Of a stretch of DNA of 64,000 nt, positions 47,555 through 57,941 are shown in pieces. The first letter of the stretch is position 1. Every line of letters starts with the position of its first letter. The notes beneath the pieces are model-generated. The model did not search any database. It saw only the letters and a list, made by a program, of their open reading frames with translations, and was not told where the DNA came from. Position numbers and translations under genes: made by a program. Origin of the DNA: Agarivorans sp. Alg241-V36 (GTDB taxonomy: Bacteria; Pseudomonadota; Gammaproteobacteria; Enterobacterales; Celerinatantimonadaceae); assembly GCF_900537085.1 (NCBI RefSeq), contig NZ_UNRE01000001.1, positions 1 through 64,000 on the forward strand, written 5' to 3'.

Positions 47555-48631
47555 ATGAACAAGATTTGGATTTTAGGCGCAGGCCAATTAGGTGCCATGC
47601 TAAAACATGCCGCACAACCCTTAAACATTGAAGTGCGCCCAGTAGAAACTGACGAAACGGCTACCTTTGATATTGCTGCCAACGACATTATTACCGTTGA
47701 ACGCGAGCATTGGCCAGTGACGCCAGCAACCGAGCAGCTTACTCAACATTCAAGCTTTCTTAATGGCCCAGCACTAGCTGAGCTGGCAGACCGCGCCAGC
47801 CAAAAGAAACTACTCGATCGCTTAGGCTTAGCCACAGCGCCTTGGGTAGACGTAAAACAAGGTCACAGCGCAGAGCAGTTATTTGCCGAGTTAGGTGAAC
47901 GGGTATTGCTAAAGCAACGCTCTGGCGGCTACGACGGCAAGGGTCAGCACTGGTTAAAACTAAGTGGTAGCGCTGAACAACGAGCCATTCCTCAAGATTG
48001 GTTAGATCATTGTATTGCGGAACAAGCGATTGCTTTTGATGAAGAAGTTTCACTGATTGGTATGCGCCACGCCAACGGTGACACTGCGTTCTACCCGCTA
48101 GCGATTAACCAGCATCATGAAGGCATTTTGTTAGCCACGGTGTCACCGGTTGCCAGTAAAGCGAGCCTGCAAGGCCAAGCTGAAAATATGCTTGGAAAGC
48201 TGATGGACTCGCTCGACTACGTGGGCGTAATGACTATGGAGTGCTTCCAGGTTGGCGATAAATTGCTGATTAATGAGATAGCTCCTCGAGTACATAACAG
48301 TGGCCACTGGACCCAAGCAGGCTCAAGCCTTAGTCAGTTTGAAGCGCATATTCGTGCGGTGGCAGACTTACCTCTAGTACAACCTTTAGTTAAAACCCAA
48401 AGCGTGATGCTTAACTTGATTGGTGTTGAATACAATCAGCAATGGCTAAGCGTGCCAGGGGTGGAAGTATTTTGGTATGGCAAAGAGGTTCGTGCGGGGC
48501 GCAAAGTGGGTCATATCAACATCAGCATTGCGGAGCGCTCGCAGCTGTTGGCTAGCTTAGCGCAATTAGAGCCGCTAATGACGCCAGTATATGCCGACGC
48601 AATAGCATGGTTAATTAAGCACCTAGACTAA
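47555..48631 (+). CDS. purK: N5-carboxyaminoimidazole ribonucleotide synthase
   Basis: A 358-residue ATP-grasp enzyme that carboxylates AIR with bicarbonate and ATP. It has the N-terminal IWILGAGQLGAMLKHAA, the ATP-grasp RSGGYDGKGQHWL loop and the C-terminal NEIAPRVHNSGHWTQ block. I chose the ATG at 47555 rather than an in-frame GTG overlapping the purE stop, because MNKIWILGAGQLG fits the family start. It ends just before a perfect palindrome. Confidence 0.95.
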   Translation: MNKIWILGAGQLGAMLKHAAQPLNIEVRPVETDETATFDIAANDIITVEREHWPVTPATEQLTQHSSFLNGPALAELADRASQKKLLDRLGLATAPWVDVKQGHSAEQLFAELGERVLLKQRSGGYDGKGQHWLKLSGSAEQRAIPQDWLDHCIAEQAIAFDEEVSLIGMRHANGDTAFYPLAINQHHEGILLATVSPVASKASLQGQAENMLGKLMDSLDYVGVMTMECFQVGDKLLINEIAPRVHNSGHWTQAGSSLSQFEAHIRAVADLPLVQPLVKTQSVMLNLIGVEYNQQWLSVPGVEVFWYGKEVRAGRKVGHINISIAERSQLLASLAQLEPLMTPVYADAIAWLIKHLD

Positions 48632-48638
48632 GTAAGCT

Positions 48639-48664
48639 GGCAATGTAACCATGGTTACATTGCC
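48639..48664. repeat. 26-bp perfect palindrome after purK
   Basis: GGCAATGTAACC and its exact complement GGTTACATTGCC are joined by AT, giving a 26-base perfect palindrome 8 bases after the purK stop and about 100 bases before the diguanylate cyclase start. No T tract follows. It could be an operator for the downstream gene or an RNA 3'-end hairpin. Confidence 0.6.
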
Positions 48665-48766
48665 AAACTTTCGATAAAACGGTCGCGATCTAAGCTAATT
48701 CACAGTAGTTTTAGTTTTTCAGGTATACAATCGTTTTTATTTGAGTATTAACTGTAAGGAACACGG

Positions 48767-49840
48767 TTGCTCAACAATATACTTAACATAGGCACCCGCA
48801 AAGGAAAGCGCCACGCCGTTCGTATGACCAATCTATTTGTGGTTATAGGCCTGCCTTTACTTGCCCTAAACGTTATTGTTCAAGCTCTTGAGCACAACAT
48901 TACGGCTGTTGAGTTCTGGTTAGTCAACGGCTTAGTGGTGTTTGCTTACACCCTTACACTGCTGTTTAACTGGTTAAATCAAAATGACCTAGCCAGAGCC
49001 TGGCTTTTAACGGTATTTATCCTCGATATTACCTTGGCCTCTACCCGCTGGTTTGGTATCGAGTCCTTCATCTTTTTCCATCTAATCGTTATTTATCCGG
49101 TGGCTTTTTTGCTATGGCAAGAAAAGCCGTCCATTCGCAATGCCATTTTAGCCTTAATCAGCGTGGCCTTTTTTGCAGTATTTTACTGGCCGAGCGATCC
49201 CATGTTCCCCAGCGATATCGAGCAAAAGCGTAGCTCAATGGCCTTGGTATTTGTTAATTGCGCCATTTTATTGAGCATTATAGCCAAGCTGTTTTCTATC
49301 GACACACAGCGCGCCCATCGCCACCTTGCCGAGCAAGCGCGCATCGATCCTCTAACCAATATCTTGAATCGCCGAGAATTAGAGCGCCAACTGGATACTC
49401 AATGTGAGTCGGTATTCAGCATGGCGGTAATGCTGTTTGATATTGATCGTTTTAAACAAATTAATGACCAATACGGCCACCACACCGGTGATGACGCGCT
49501 AAAACATGTTGTGGCTTGTGTGAAACAACAACTTCCTGAAGAGACAATGTTTGCCCGTTTTGGTGGTGATGAATTCTGCATTCTATGGCCCAATTGCCAA
49601 CGCCAACATGCACAAGACCTAGCCAATATTATTGTTAAAAAGATTGCCGAAAAACCTTGCTCGGTTAACAACCAAAACCTTGCCATTAGCATTAGCATGG
49701 GCATTGCTTTTGAGACCCAAAGAAAAGATTTGTCACGCTTGTTGATCGACGCCGACAATGCCATGTATGCTGCCAAACGCAAAGGTCGCAATACCTTTGT
49801 CACCACTTGGGCACAACCAAGCCAAGCGGTACCCGCCTAA
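48767..49840 (+). CDS. membrane-anchored diguanylate cyclase
   Basis: A 357-residue protein. Residues 20-175 form five to six membrane spans with no recognised sensor family. The GGDEF domain covers about 190-350: IDPLTNILNRRELE, DIDRFKQINDQYGHHTGDDALK and the intact catalytic GGDEF at 266-270. It should make c-di-GMP from two GTP. The RxxD product-inhibition site expected just upstream of GGDEF is absent. The start codon is TTG with TAAGGA 6 bases before, suggesting low translation. Confidence 0.9.
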   Translation: MLNNILNIGTRKGKRHAVRMTNLFVVIGLPLLALNVIVQALEHNITAVEFWLVNGLVVFAYTLTLLFNWLNQNDLARAWLLTVFILDITLASTRWFGIESFIFFHLIVIYPVAFLLWQEKPSIRNAILALISVAFFAVFYWPSDPMFPSDIEQKRSSMALVFVNCAILLSIIAKLFSIDTQRAHRHLAEQARIDPLTNILNRRELERQLDTQCESVFSMAVMLFDIDRFKQINDQYGHHTGDDALKHVVACVKQQLPEETMFARFGGDEFCILWPNCQRQHAQDLANIIVKKIAEKPCSVNNQNLAISISMGIAFETQRKDLSRLLIDADNAMYAAKRKGRNTFVTTWAQPSQAVPA

Positions 49841-49892
49841 GTTAACTCCCCGTTTCACTTAGCCCCTCCATATTGCGTTTTAGGAGCACACA

Positions 49893-50792
49893 TTGAGCTA
49901 CGAATGGTTAGCCCTGCTGGCCGCCGCGCTGTGGGCATGTACCAGTTTAATCTCGGTAACACCTAGCAGAGTGATGGGTGCTTTTGCCTACAGCCGCTGG
50001 CGTATGGGCTTAGTTAGCCTAATGTTGCTTTGTGCCGCGCTATACAATAACCAATGGCAAATGATTAGCATGTCTCAGGCTGCCCTGTTTGCTTTGTCTG
50101 GGTTTATTGGTGTATTTGTTGGCGACACAGCATTGTTTGCTTGCATGAATCGCCTGGGCCCTCGTCGTGCTAGCCTGCTGTTTGCCTGCCATGCTGCCTT
50201 TTCTGCTTTTTTAGGGGTGTGGTTATTTAATGAAGATTTAATAGGATGGCCGCTACTAGGCGCAGCCTGTTTATTCCTAGGAGTGATTCTCGCAGTAAGC
50301 TTTGGCCGTAGGAGCGAACAACATAGCTGGGAAAAGATTACCGGTTCAGTTGGTGTAGCAGTGGCCTTGGGCTTAACCGCCGCATTGTGTCAAAGCCTCG
50401 GCACGGTGATGTTAAAACCCCTGATGAGTGCGCCAGAATACAGTGCAATAGACCCGGTAGCTGGCTCGGCGTTACGCATGCTCAGCGCCTTTATAGCTCA
50501 CTGGCTATTATGGCTAAGCGGTTACAAGTTGGCGCGCAGCCTACACTCGATTAACCCAAAACTGTTTTTGATGATTGCCGCCAATGGCTTTTTAGCCATG
50601 GCGGTGGGCATGACATTAATGCTGTTTGCCCTGCGCTATGGCGATGTATCAGTGGTTGCGCTGTTGTCATCTACCTCTCCAGTGTTGGTGCTACCACTGT
50701 TATGGATAGTCACCAAACAAGCGCCCACACGCTCGGCATGGGCTAGTGCAGGCTTATGTGTATTGGGCAGTGCATTGTTAATCTTTGGCTAG
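49893..50792 (+). CDS. EamA/DMT-family transporter
   Basis: A 299-residue permease with about ten membrane spans in two EamA halves. The GVFVGDTALFACMNRLGPRRASLLF segment in the first half and ALRYGDVSVVALLSSTSPVLVLPLL in the second are typical of DMT exporters. The substrate is unknown. The start codon is TTG, preceded by TAGGAG. It lies 52 bases after the diguanylate cyclase and its end overlaps the convergent unknown gene by 15 bases. Confidence 0.9.
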   Translation: MSYEWLALLAAALWACTSLISVTPSRVMGAFAYSRWRMGLVSLMLLCAALYNNQWQMISMSQAALFALSGFIGVFVGDTALFACMNRLGPRRASLLFACHAAFSAFLGVWLFNEDLIGWPLLGAACLFLGVILAVSFGRRSEQHSWEKITGSVGVAVALGLTAALCQSLGTVMLKPLMSAPEYSAIDPVAGSALRMLSAFIAHWLLWLSGYKLARSLHSINPKLFLMIAANGFLAMAVGMTLMLFALRYGDVSVVALLSSTSPVLVLPLLWIVTKQAPTRSAWASAGLCVLGSALLIFG

Positions 50793-52085
50793 GGCTGGTG
50801 AGAAAGCCGGTAAATGGGCAATCCGTTGATCGATAAAAAATACCTTTTGCTGATACAGCTCGGAATCCGTTGAACCATAGACCTGAGCAAAGTTTTGCTC
50901 ACTAATGCCTTCTGCTAAATCATCTATTCGTGGGAAAAAAGCCTGCTCCGAGCGGGCGGCTCGCATCGCGGTTAAAAACAGCTCCGTTTTGTTTACGTCT
51001 TTAGCCGACTCGGCAAATTCGATACCGGTTCGATCAGCTGCTAAATCAGCAAAACTAAAGCCACTGCCGCCCTCTAAAGAGTCGAACAATTCTTTAAATT
51101 CGCCAATAGAAGCACTAAAACCTTGTTCGCCCGCCATGCTTAAACCAGCGGAATAAACAAAGTGCAGCAGTAAGTCTCTGCGCCCCGCTAAGGTAACATT
51201 GCTTGGTGCTGCTTCTAAGGTCAAATCATTCGCAAAGCCTTGCGCCATCACTTTTTGAAACGCGCCTTGGCTGAAAAATATCGCCATTGCCCACACCAAA
51301 GCCTGCTGCTCTTGGAGAACATCGCCTTGCTCACCACGCATTGCCACATCAAAGCTCAGCGGATATAGATAGTCATATAAAGAAATAGCTTGTTGTTCAC
51401 CATACTGCTTTCTTAGTTGGCTAAGTTTTTGATAGTAAACCGCCACCGGCAAGCTAGCTGCCTGCGGGTCTTTCAATTGATTGAGGTTCTTATAGGCACC
51501 AGCGACTTTTAATCCCAAATCCTCGACAGGCTCAATCTCAAATGCCACTTGCTGTTGGCCAAGCTCAACCGTTTTGATACTGGCTAGTAGCTCATCGGCT
51601 TGTAACTCAGGGAATAAACGCTCCGCCACCTTCTCCGCTATATATAGCGCCATGCTGCCAGGCAAACTTAATTGGCCTATTTTCCATTGACCAAACTGCA
51701 AGCCTTGAGTAGAGGAATGCATACTAATTTCGCTATTTATATAGCCATGGTAAATACTCGCTGGCAAAGCAATGCTACCGCGAAGGTTTAAGCTTGAATC
51801 GGTAAAAGCGGCATCTGCATCTAAGCCTTTAAATGCGGTGGACGACAAAGCTAACAAGCCATCTAACTGCTGCTGGCTAAGCTGAACATTAATAGATTGT
51901 TGCGAGCTGCGAAATTGCTGTAGGTTTTGTTTAAGCCAATCTTTGGCATCGGCAACTTGTTGAGCACTCACCGAAGGGGGAGTATGCACGGTGGCTTGCT
52001 TAGAAACCATTAACGCAAAGGCAATTAACACCGCCATCGCGAGCAATAAACTAAGGCTGAGTAGGGCAAACAGTATTTTCTTCAT
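50778..52085 (-). CDS. membrane-anchored protein of unknown function
   Basis: A 435-residue protein with one N-terminal membrane span (about 4-28), after which the chain is probably periplasmic. I do not recognise the family. Residues 60-200 contain alternating beta-like stretches (SINVQLSQQQLDGLLAL, LNLRGSIALPASIYHGYI) reminiscent of AsmA- or LEA-like repeats, but this is only a resemblance. Residues 200-430 are mainly helical. It lies 50 bases after hemB on the same strand with a weak hairpin between. Confidence 0.7.
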   Translation of the reverse strand: MKKILFALLSLSLLLAMAVLIAFALMVSKQATVHTPPSVSAQQVADAKDWLKQNLQQFRSSQQSINVQLSQQQLDGLLALSSTAFKGLDADAAFTDSSLNLRGSIALPASIYHGYINSEISMHSSTQGLQFGQWKIGQLSLPGSMALYIAEKVAERLFPELQADELLASIKTVELGQQQVAFEIEPVEDLGLKVAGAYKNLNQLKDPQAASLPVAVYYQKLSQLRKQYGEQQAISLYDYLYPLSFDVAMRGEQGDVLQEQQALVWAMAIFFSQGAFQKVMAQGFANDLTLEAAPSNVTLAGRRDLLLHFVYSAGLSMAGEQGFSASIGEFKELFDSLEGGSGFSFADLAADRTGIEFAESAKDVNKTELFLTAMRAARSEQAFFPRIDDLAEGISEQNFAQVYGSTDSELYQQKVFFIDQRIAHLPAFSPALAKD

Positions 52086-52093
52086 ATTACGAT

Positions 52094-52111
52094 AAAGCCC
52101 CTCTACGGGGG
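52094..52111 (-). terminator. weak terminator after hemB
   Basis: On the minus strand AGCCCCC pairs with a following AGGGGCT (one G-T pair, short GTAG loop), then only TTTATC. Read-through into the downstream unknown gene is likely. Confidence 0.45.
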
Positions 52112-52134
52112 CTTAACAAGTACCTAATTAGGGT

Positions 52135-53142
<1,008 letters not shown>

Positions 53143-53291
53143 TCAGCGCTCCTTAATTTTGTTGCTGTTAGCATCTAGCGCTACTTTAAGCGGCTAAAGC
53201 GTGGCGGGCAAGTGTATGTAACAGTTTTTCTTAACAGTTTCAAAACAGCTCGAACCAGGCTGCTACGCCGATAAAAAAAGCATAGATAATA

Positions 53292-53307
53292 TGTGATTAC
53301 ACTCGCG
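53292..53307. promoter_or_regulatory. possible CRP half-site upstream of the GalR-like gene
   Basis: TGTGATTACACTCGCG has a perfect TGTGA arm, but the second arm (TCGCG) matches TCACA at only three of five positions. It lies just upstream of the LacI-type operator. Confidence 0.3.
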
Positions 53308-53313
53308 AACAAA

Positions 53314-53330
53314 GGAAAACGTTTCCACAT
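53314..53330. promoter_or_regulatory. LacI/GalR-type operator
   Basis: GGAAAACGTTTCCAC has the central AACGTT core and flanks of gal-type operators (consensus GTGGAAACGTTTCCAC, with one arm shifted by a base). It lies about 125 bases before the GalR-like gene, suggesting autoregulation. Confidence 0.6.
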
Positions 53331-53451
53331 TTGATTTACATTTGTTAAATTGTAGATACAACATCACCTAGTCACTGGTCGTGATGCCAGCTCATCTTAA
53401 GCTAGTGTTTTCAACTTAGTCACACGAAAGAATCTTTTTCTCGGAGTATAA

Positions 53452-54453
53452 ATGGCCACAATTAAAGACGTAGCAGCTGCCGCCGGTGTTTCCGTCGCCA
53501 CCGTATCTCGGGTGGTCAACAATGGCCCCAAAGTAAGTGCTAAAAACCGCGACCTAGTAAAGAAAGTGATGTTAGAACTAGGCTATCGTCCCAATGCGAA
53601 TGCGCGCGCTTTAGTAACCCAAACTAACCCTACTTTGGGTTTGGTATTTAGTGAGCTCACTGACCCGTTTTTTGCCACCTTGGCAGGAGGGGTAGAAAAG
53701 GTGACTCGCAACAACAACATTCAGTTATTGATCAGTAACGGTTTGGTCAGTGCCGAGAGTGAAAAACGCGCCATTGAAACGCTCTTAGAGCAGCGCTGCC
53801 AAGCCTTGGTAGTGCACTCTAAAGCCTTGAGCAATCAAGCCTTAATCGACTACGCCGAAGCCGTACCAGCCTTGGTACTTATTAACCGTTATATTCCAGA
53901 AATTGCTCACCGCTGCGTATGGTTAGACAACCAAGCCGGTGGCGAAGCAGCAGCCCGCCACTTATTGTCTTTAGGCCATAAGAACATTGCATGCATTACC
54001 AGTAGCTACGACATTGAAGATCCGCGCTTGCGCTTGGAAGGAGTGAAATCAGTACTTAGCGAACAGGGCATGCCTTTAGCTGAGCACGCCATTGCTTCGT
54101 CTGATCCGAATGAAATTGGTGGCGAGATTGCAGCACAGAATTTACTAGCTCGCGGTTTAGATTTTACCGCCTTAATTGTTTACAACGATTCTATGGCATC
54201 AGGCGCTATCACAGTGCTTTGCGACAACGGCTATCGTGTGCCAGAAGACGTTTCGGTAATTGGTTTTGATGACGTGCTACTGTCGCGCTATCTACGACCT
54301 AAGCTCACCACCATGCGTTACCCTATCGAGATGATGGCGATGGAAGCTGCTGAAATGTCCCTAGCTTTAGCCAGTGGCGAGAGCGTTGCACCTATTCATA
54401 AATACGTACCAACTTTGGTTAAACGTGACTCGGTAAGCCAACCAAAAGACTAA
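53452..54453 (+). CDS. GalR/GalS-like LacI-family regulator
   Basis: A 333-residue repressor. The N-terminal HTH is MATIKDVAAAAGVSVATVSRV, followed by the hinge helix around PNANARALV and a periplasmic-binding-like sensor domain. Similarity to E. coli GalR is high across the length (for example LVHSKAL-type, VLINRYIPEIAHRC, NDSMASGA, GFDDVLLSRYLRPKLTTMRYPI). The effector may be galactose or a related sugar. No gal genes lie nearby. Ordinary start with a CTCGGAG ribosome site. Confidence 0.9.
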   Translation: MATIKDVAAAAGVSVATVSRVVNNGPKVSAKNRDLVKKVMLELGYRPNANARALVTQTNPTLGLVFSELTDPFFATLAGGVEKVTRNNNIQLLISNGLVSAESEKRAIETLLEQRCQALVVHSKALSNQALIDYAEAVPALVLINRYIPEIAHRCVWLDNQAGGEAAARHLLSLGHKNIACITSSYDIEDPRLRLEGVKSVLSEQGMPLAEHAIASSDPNEIGGEIAAQNLLARGLDFTALIVYNDSMASGAITVLCDNGYRVPEDVSVIGFDDVLLSRYLRPKLTTMRYPIEMMAMEAAEMSLALASGESVAPIHKYVPTLVKRDSVSQPKD

Positions 54454-54459
54454 GCGAGC

Positions 54460-55737
54460 TTAAATACCTAGCTTATCGCGCAGGTTGTAATACACCGCAC
54501 CTAAAGCGGTAAACGGCACTTGTAGGTGTCTCCCTCCCGGAAAGCGATAGTGATTAAGTGAAGCAAATACGTCAAAGCGCTTTGCTTGGTCGCTAAGCAC
54601 TTCGGCTAACAATTTTCCCGCTAAATGGGTACAGGTTAAACCGTGGCCACTGTAGCCTTGCAGATAATAGATATTGCTATCTAACCTGCCAAACTGGGGC
54701 ATTCGCGAGTAGGTCAGTAAAAAGTTTCCGGTCCAAGCATAATCCACAGCGGTCACTTTTAGTTGAGGGAATAAGGCTTCGAACTTAGGCCTAATTTGCT
54801 TTTCTATTGAGGCCAAAGGCTTAGCACCATAAGCCACCCCGCCGCCAAACAACAAGCGCTTGTCTGCGGTTAAACGATAGTAATTAAGCAGGTAGTTACA
54901 ATCTTCCACACAGTAGTTTTTTGGAATTAGTTGCTGACACAGTTCATCACTTAAAGGCTCGGTAGCAATCACTTGCGTGCCGCAGCGTATCGCCTTATCA
55001 CTAAGCTTTGGTTCAAGCTCACCCAAGTAGGCATTTCCGGCAAACAGCAAGTAGTTGGCAGTAACACTGCCATGTTCGGTTGTTACCTTGGCTAGCTCAC
55101 CTGCTTGATAGTCTAGCACTGCAGATTGCTCGTAGATTTCACCACCTAAACTAAGTACCGCTTCGGCTTCACCTAGAGCAAGATTAAGCGGGTGAATATG
55201 ACCACCTTGCATGTCCAACAGACCACCTTGATAGGCAGTGGTGCCTACTATTTGCTCTAGCTCTGCTTTATCCAATAATTGCAGTTGGTGATTACCAAAG
55301 CGCTCCCAATTGGCTTTTTGCTCTTGTAGGCCTTTAAACTGTTTAGCGTTGTTGGCCGCAAACACACCGCCGGCCTGATAGTCGCAATCAATATTATACT
55401 GTGCGATACGAGAGCGGATAATTTCACCGCCTTCAAAGATCATCTCATTTAAGGCTTGAGCAGTATTTTTGTCATAACGCTGCTCTATTACGTCCACATC
55501 GCGGCTATAACTATTAACCACTTGTCCGCCATTGCGGCCGGTTGCGCCAAACCCCACCTTGGCGCTCTCTAATACCACTACGTTGAAACCTTTCTCAGCC
55601 AGATGCAAAGCCGAAGACAAACCACTAAAGCCAGCCCCAATAATGCAAACATCACAACGAATATCTCGATTTAGCTGAGGAAAATCACGTTGGTTATTTG
55701 CACTTGCCGCGTAATAGGATGAAGTGTGTTGTTGCAT
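54460..55737 (-). CDS. FAD-dependent oxidoreductase, PuuB/OrdL-like
   Basis: A 425-residue DAO-family flavoprotein. The dinucleotide-binding site is DVCIIGAGFSGLSSALHLAEKGFNVVVLE near residues 28-56, and the FAD-contacting GFGATGRNGGQV follows. The C-terminal YLQGYSGHGLTCTHLAGKLLAE closes the FAD fold. PuuB oxidises gamma-glutamylputrescine in putrescine breakdown. The neighbouring PuuD-like gene on the same strand supports this pathway. It lies 19 bases after that gene. Confidence 0.88.
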   Translation of the reverse strand: MQQHTSSYYAASANNQRDFPQLNRDIRCDVCIIGAGFSGLSSALHLAEKGFNVVVLESAKVGFGATGRNGGQVVNSYSRDVDVIEQRYDKNTAQALNEMIFEGGEIIRSRIAQYNIDCDYQAGGVFAANNAKQFKGLQEQKANWERFGNHQLQLLDKAELEQIVGTTAYQGGLLDMQGGHIHPLNLALGEAEAVLSLGGEIYEQSAVLDYQAGELAKVTTEHGSVTANYLLFAGNAYLGELEPKLSDKAIRCGTQVIATEPLSDELCQQLIPKNYCVEDCNYLLNYYRLTADKRLLFGGGVAYGAKPLASIEKQIRPKFEALFPQLKVTAVDYAWTGNFLLTYSRMPQFGRLDSNIYYLQGYSGHGLTCTHLAGKLLAEVLSDQAKRFDVFASLNHYRFPGGRHLQVPFTALGAVYYNLRDKLGI

Positions 55738-55756
55738 GGTTCTCTCCTAGTGACGG

Positions 55757-56494
55757 CTAGGCAGCATGGCGATTTGCTGCTGCCACAAACTGACTAAAAA
55801 TGGCTTGTGAGACCTTGTTTTCGCTGGCTTGCCACTCGGGATGCCATTGCACAGCATAGAAAAACGGGTGCTCAGCAAGCCGAAAAGCTTCCACCAAACC
55901 ATCTTCAGCTTGGGCTTCAACAAACAGCGACTCTGCCAGCTGATTAATGCCTTGGTTGTGTAAGGAGTTAACATTGATAACCTCACTATCTAGCCACTCA
56001 CCTAACCAACTGCCTCGGCTAAGTTGCAGCGGATGTTGCTCGGCATATTTTTTGGAGAAATCTTCGGTGTTGGGTTCACGGTGCTCAACACTACCACTCA
56101 ACTGATAGACTTTATGGTGCAGGCTTCCGCCGAGAGCCACGTTCATCTCTTGAAAGCCGCGGCAAATACCCAAAATAGGTAGGCCATGCTGTTTAGAATA
56201 TTCAACAATGGCAAAAGCTAAACTATCTCGACCTCGGTCTAAACGGGGTTCCAAATGACTGGCACCATATAGCTCTGGGTGCACGTTAGAATGGCTACCG
56301 GTATACAATACGCCGTCCAGCCCATCCAATACCCGATGTAAACTACTGCCTTTAAGCTGGTGTGTCAGTAATACTGGGGCTGCGCCATAACTTTCCAAAG
56401 CGTTTAGGTAAAACTCATTGACGCTTTGCACTTGGTATAAACCCTGCGGTTTGTGGCAGGTGATCACACCGATAAGGGCTTGCTTCTGCTTCAT
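55757..56494 (-). CDS. gamma-glutamyl-gamma-aminobutyrate hydrolase, PuuD-like
   Basis: A 245-residue class I glutamine-amidotransferase-fold hydrolase. The nucleophile Cys lies in LGICRGFQEMNVALGGSLHH near residue 110, and the His-Glu pair is in AVQWHPEWQ near 220. PuuD frees GABA from its gamma-glutamyl form in the Puu pathway. I chose the ATG at 56494 (MKQKQALIGVITC) because GGTAGAG precedes it and the family starts there. puuA and puuC are not in the window. Confidence 0.87.
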   Translation of the reverse strand: MKQKQALIGVITCHKPQGLYQVQSVNEFYLNALESYGAAPVLLTHQLKGSSLHRVLDGLDGVLYTGSHSNVHPELYGASHLEPRLDRGRDSLAFAIVEYSKQHGLPILGICRGFQEMNVALGGSLHHKVYQLSGSVEHREPNTEDFSKKYAEQHPLQLSRGSWLGEWLDSEVINVNSLHNQGINQLAESLFVEAQAEDGLVEAFRLAEHPFFYAVQWHPEWQASENKVSQAIFSQFVAAANRHAA

Positions 56495-56829
56495 ATTCTC
56501 TACCAAACTCCATCTTAAATGCGCTAGTTTCAATAAAACTAAATTGGCACAGAAACTTTAAAATGTAAAATATATTTAACACTCGTTGTTTTTGCATATC
56601 AGATAAGGCTGAGATAATTTCAATAAATAGCGAATAATGGTGATTAAATGCTAAACCTTGTACCTAAACCCAAGCTGCCGTGATTGCTTTTACTAAACAG
56701 TAAGTCGATAACAGCAAACCGTACTCATGCAATCGCCAAGAGATTTTGGGTAAATCAATAGCCGCTAGGGGAGTAAATCGGTAAAATCGCCATGCAGTTT
56801 CAATTGGAGTATGGGGAAAATCCTCAGTC
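56495..56829. other. divergent intergenic region, puuD-like / DUF2914
   Basis: A 335-base A/T-rich gap with promoters expected in both directions. I see no gene, repeat or clear operator. Confidence 0.45.
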
Positions 56830-57852
56830 ATGGCAGAACAAGTAAGCATCAAAATACATCTCAATGCATCCGCAAGCCAAACGGCGGCTATAGATAAAGT
56901 TCCCGCACCCAAGCCTCCCTTTGACCTACGCAAAATTTTTGCCGCTGTGTTAGTGCTTATCTTACTTATTGCCGGCTTACTGCATTTTATCTGGCCCGCT
57001 CAAGCTGAACCTACTGCCGATACAAATGCCACTACTCAACAAGCAAGCAGCCAAATAGAGAGCGCTGTAGATAAGGCACAATTGCCAAAGGCTGAAGTTT
57101 CAGCTGAGCACTCTCCAATAGGTCAAGCTCAAGTAGAACAGGCTCAAATAGAACAAGCTCAAGTTGAGCCTACTCAAGCGCTTAGCGCTCAAAGTTCAGC
57201 TGCAATGGCTACAGAAGAACAACCAAAGCCCTCAGAAGTTGAAGCACGTGAAGAGCCAAAGGCCACTGTTGCGGACACCGCTGCGGAATCAATGCTAGTT
57301 CAAGCAGAAACTCACACTAAGCTGCCTAAGCAACAAGCAGAAGAATTAGCGGATAACACTAAGGCTGCCACTGCAGAGGAGGCAGAGGAGGCCAGCGAGC
57401 AAAGTAGCCAGCCAGTCGCTCACGTTGATGCGGCGACAGCAGAGCTGGAGCCCTCGGCGTTTGAAACAAGCGCATCGACCGGTGATGCTGACACTGATGT
57501 CGGCGCTGGCCTGGAGCAAACCAGCACCGTATCGCCCCACGTCACACGCGCCCAATTAAGTTCTGCCATTAGCCAGCGTGAGCCTATAGATAACTTAACT
57601 TACGTCGCACTAAGTGAGATTCAGCAGGTTTACTTGTTTATGGAGCTGCGTGAAATGCAGGGCCAAAGCATTCAAGTAAATTGGTATCAGCAAAGCCAAC
57701 TGCAAGCCTCAGTAGACTTAAACATTGGCGGCCCGCGCTGGCGTACCAATGCCAGCAAGCGCTTTACTGCTCAAAGCCGCGGAGAATGGCAAGTAGTCAT
57801 AGTTAATCAGCAGCAAGTACGCATTTTTGAACAAAACTTTACTGTGAAATAA
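56830..57852 (+). CDS. DUF2914 domain membrane protein
   Basis: A 340-residue protein. A short cytoplasmic N-terminus precedes one membrane span (about 34-55). Residues 60-230 are a low-complexity Ala/Gln/Glu/Thr linker with a small tandem AQVEQ/AQIEQ repeat near 97-113. The C-terminal 90 residues (YVALSEIQQVYLFMELREMQGQ ... GEWQVVIV) fit the DUF2914 domain. Function is unknown; the layout suggests an inner-membrane anchor with a periplasmic domain on a long stalk. Confidence 0.8.
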   Translation: MAEQVSIKIHLNASASQTAAIDKVPAPKPPFDLRKIFAAVLVLILLIAGLLHFIWPAQAEPTADTNATTQQASSQIESAVDKAQLPKAEVSAEHSPIGQAQVEQAQIEQAQVEPTQALSAQSSAAMATEEQPKPSEVEAREEPKATVADTAAESMLVQAETHTKLPKQQAEELADNTKAATAEEAEEASEQSSQPVAHVDAATAELEPSAFETSASTGDADTDVGAGLEQTSTVSPHVTRAQLSSAISQREPIDNLTYVALSEIQQVYLFMELREMQGQSIQVNWYQQSQLQASVDLNIGGPRWRTNASKRFTAQSRGEWQVVIVNQQQVRIFEQNFTVK

Positions 57853-57941
57853 GCCAATAAGCTTGCAGTGATACTAAGCAGTGGTAAATTGATTAAGCGA
57901 CTTAGTGGCGTTTAATTGATTAGAAATATGCAGGTGAAGTT

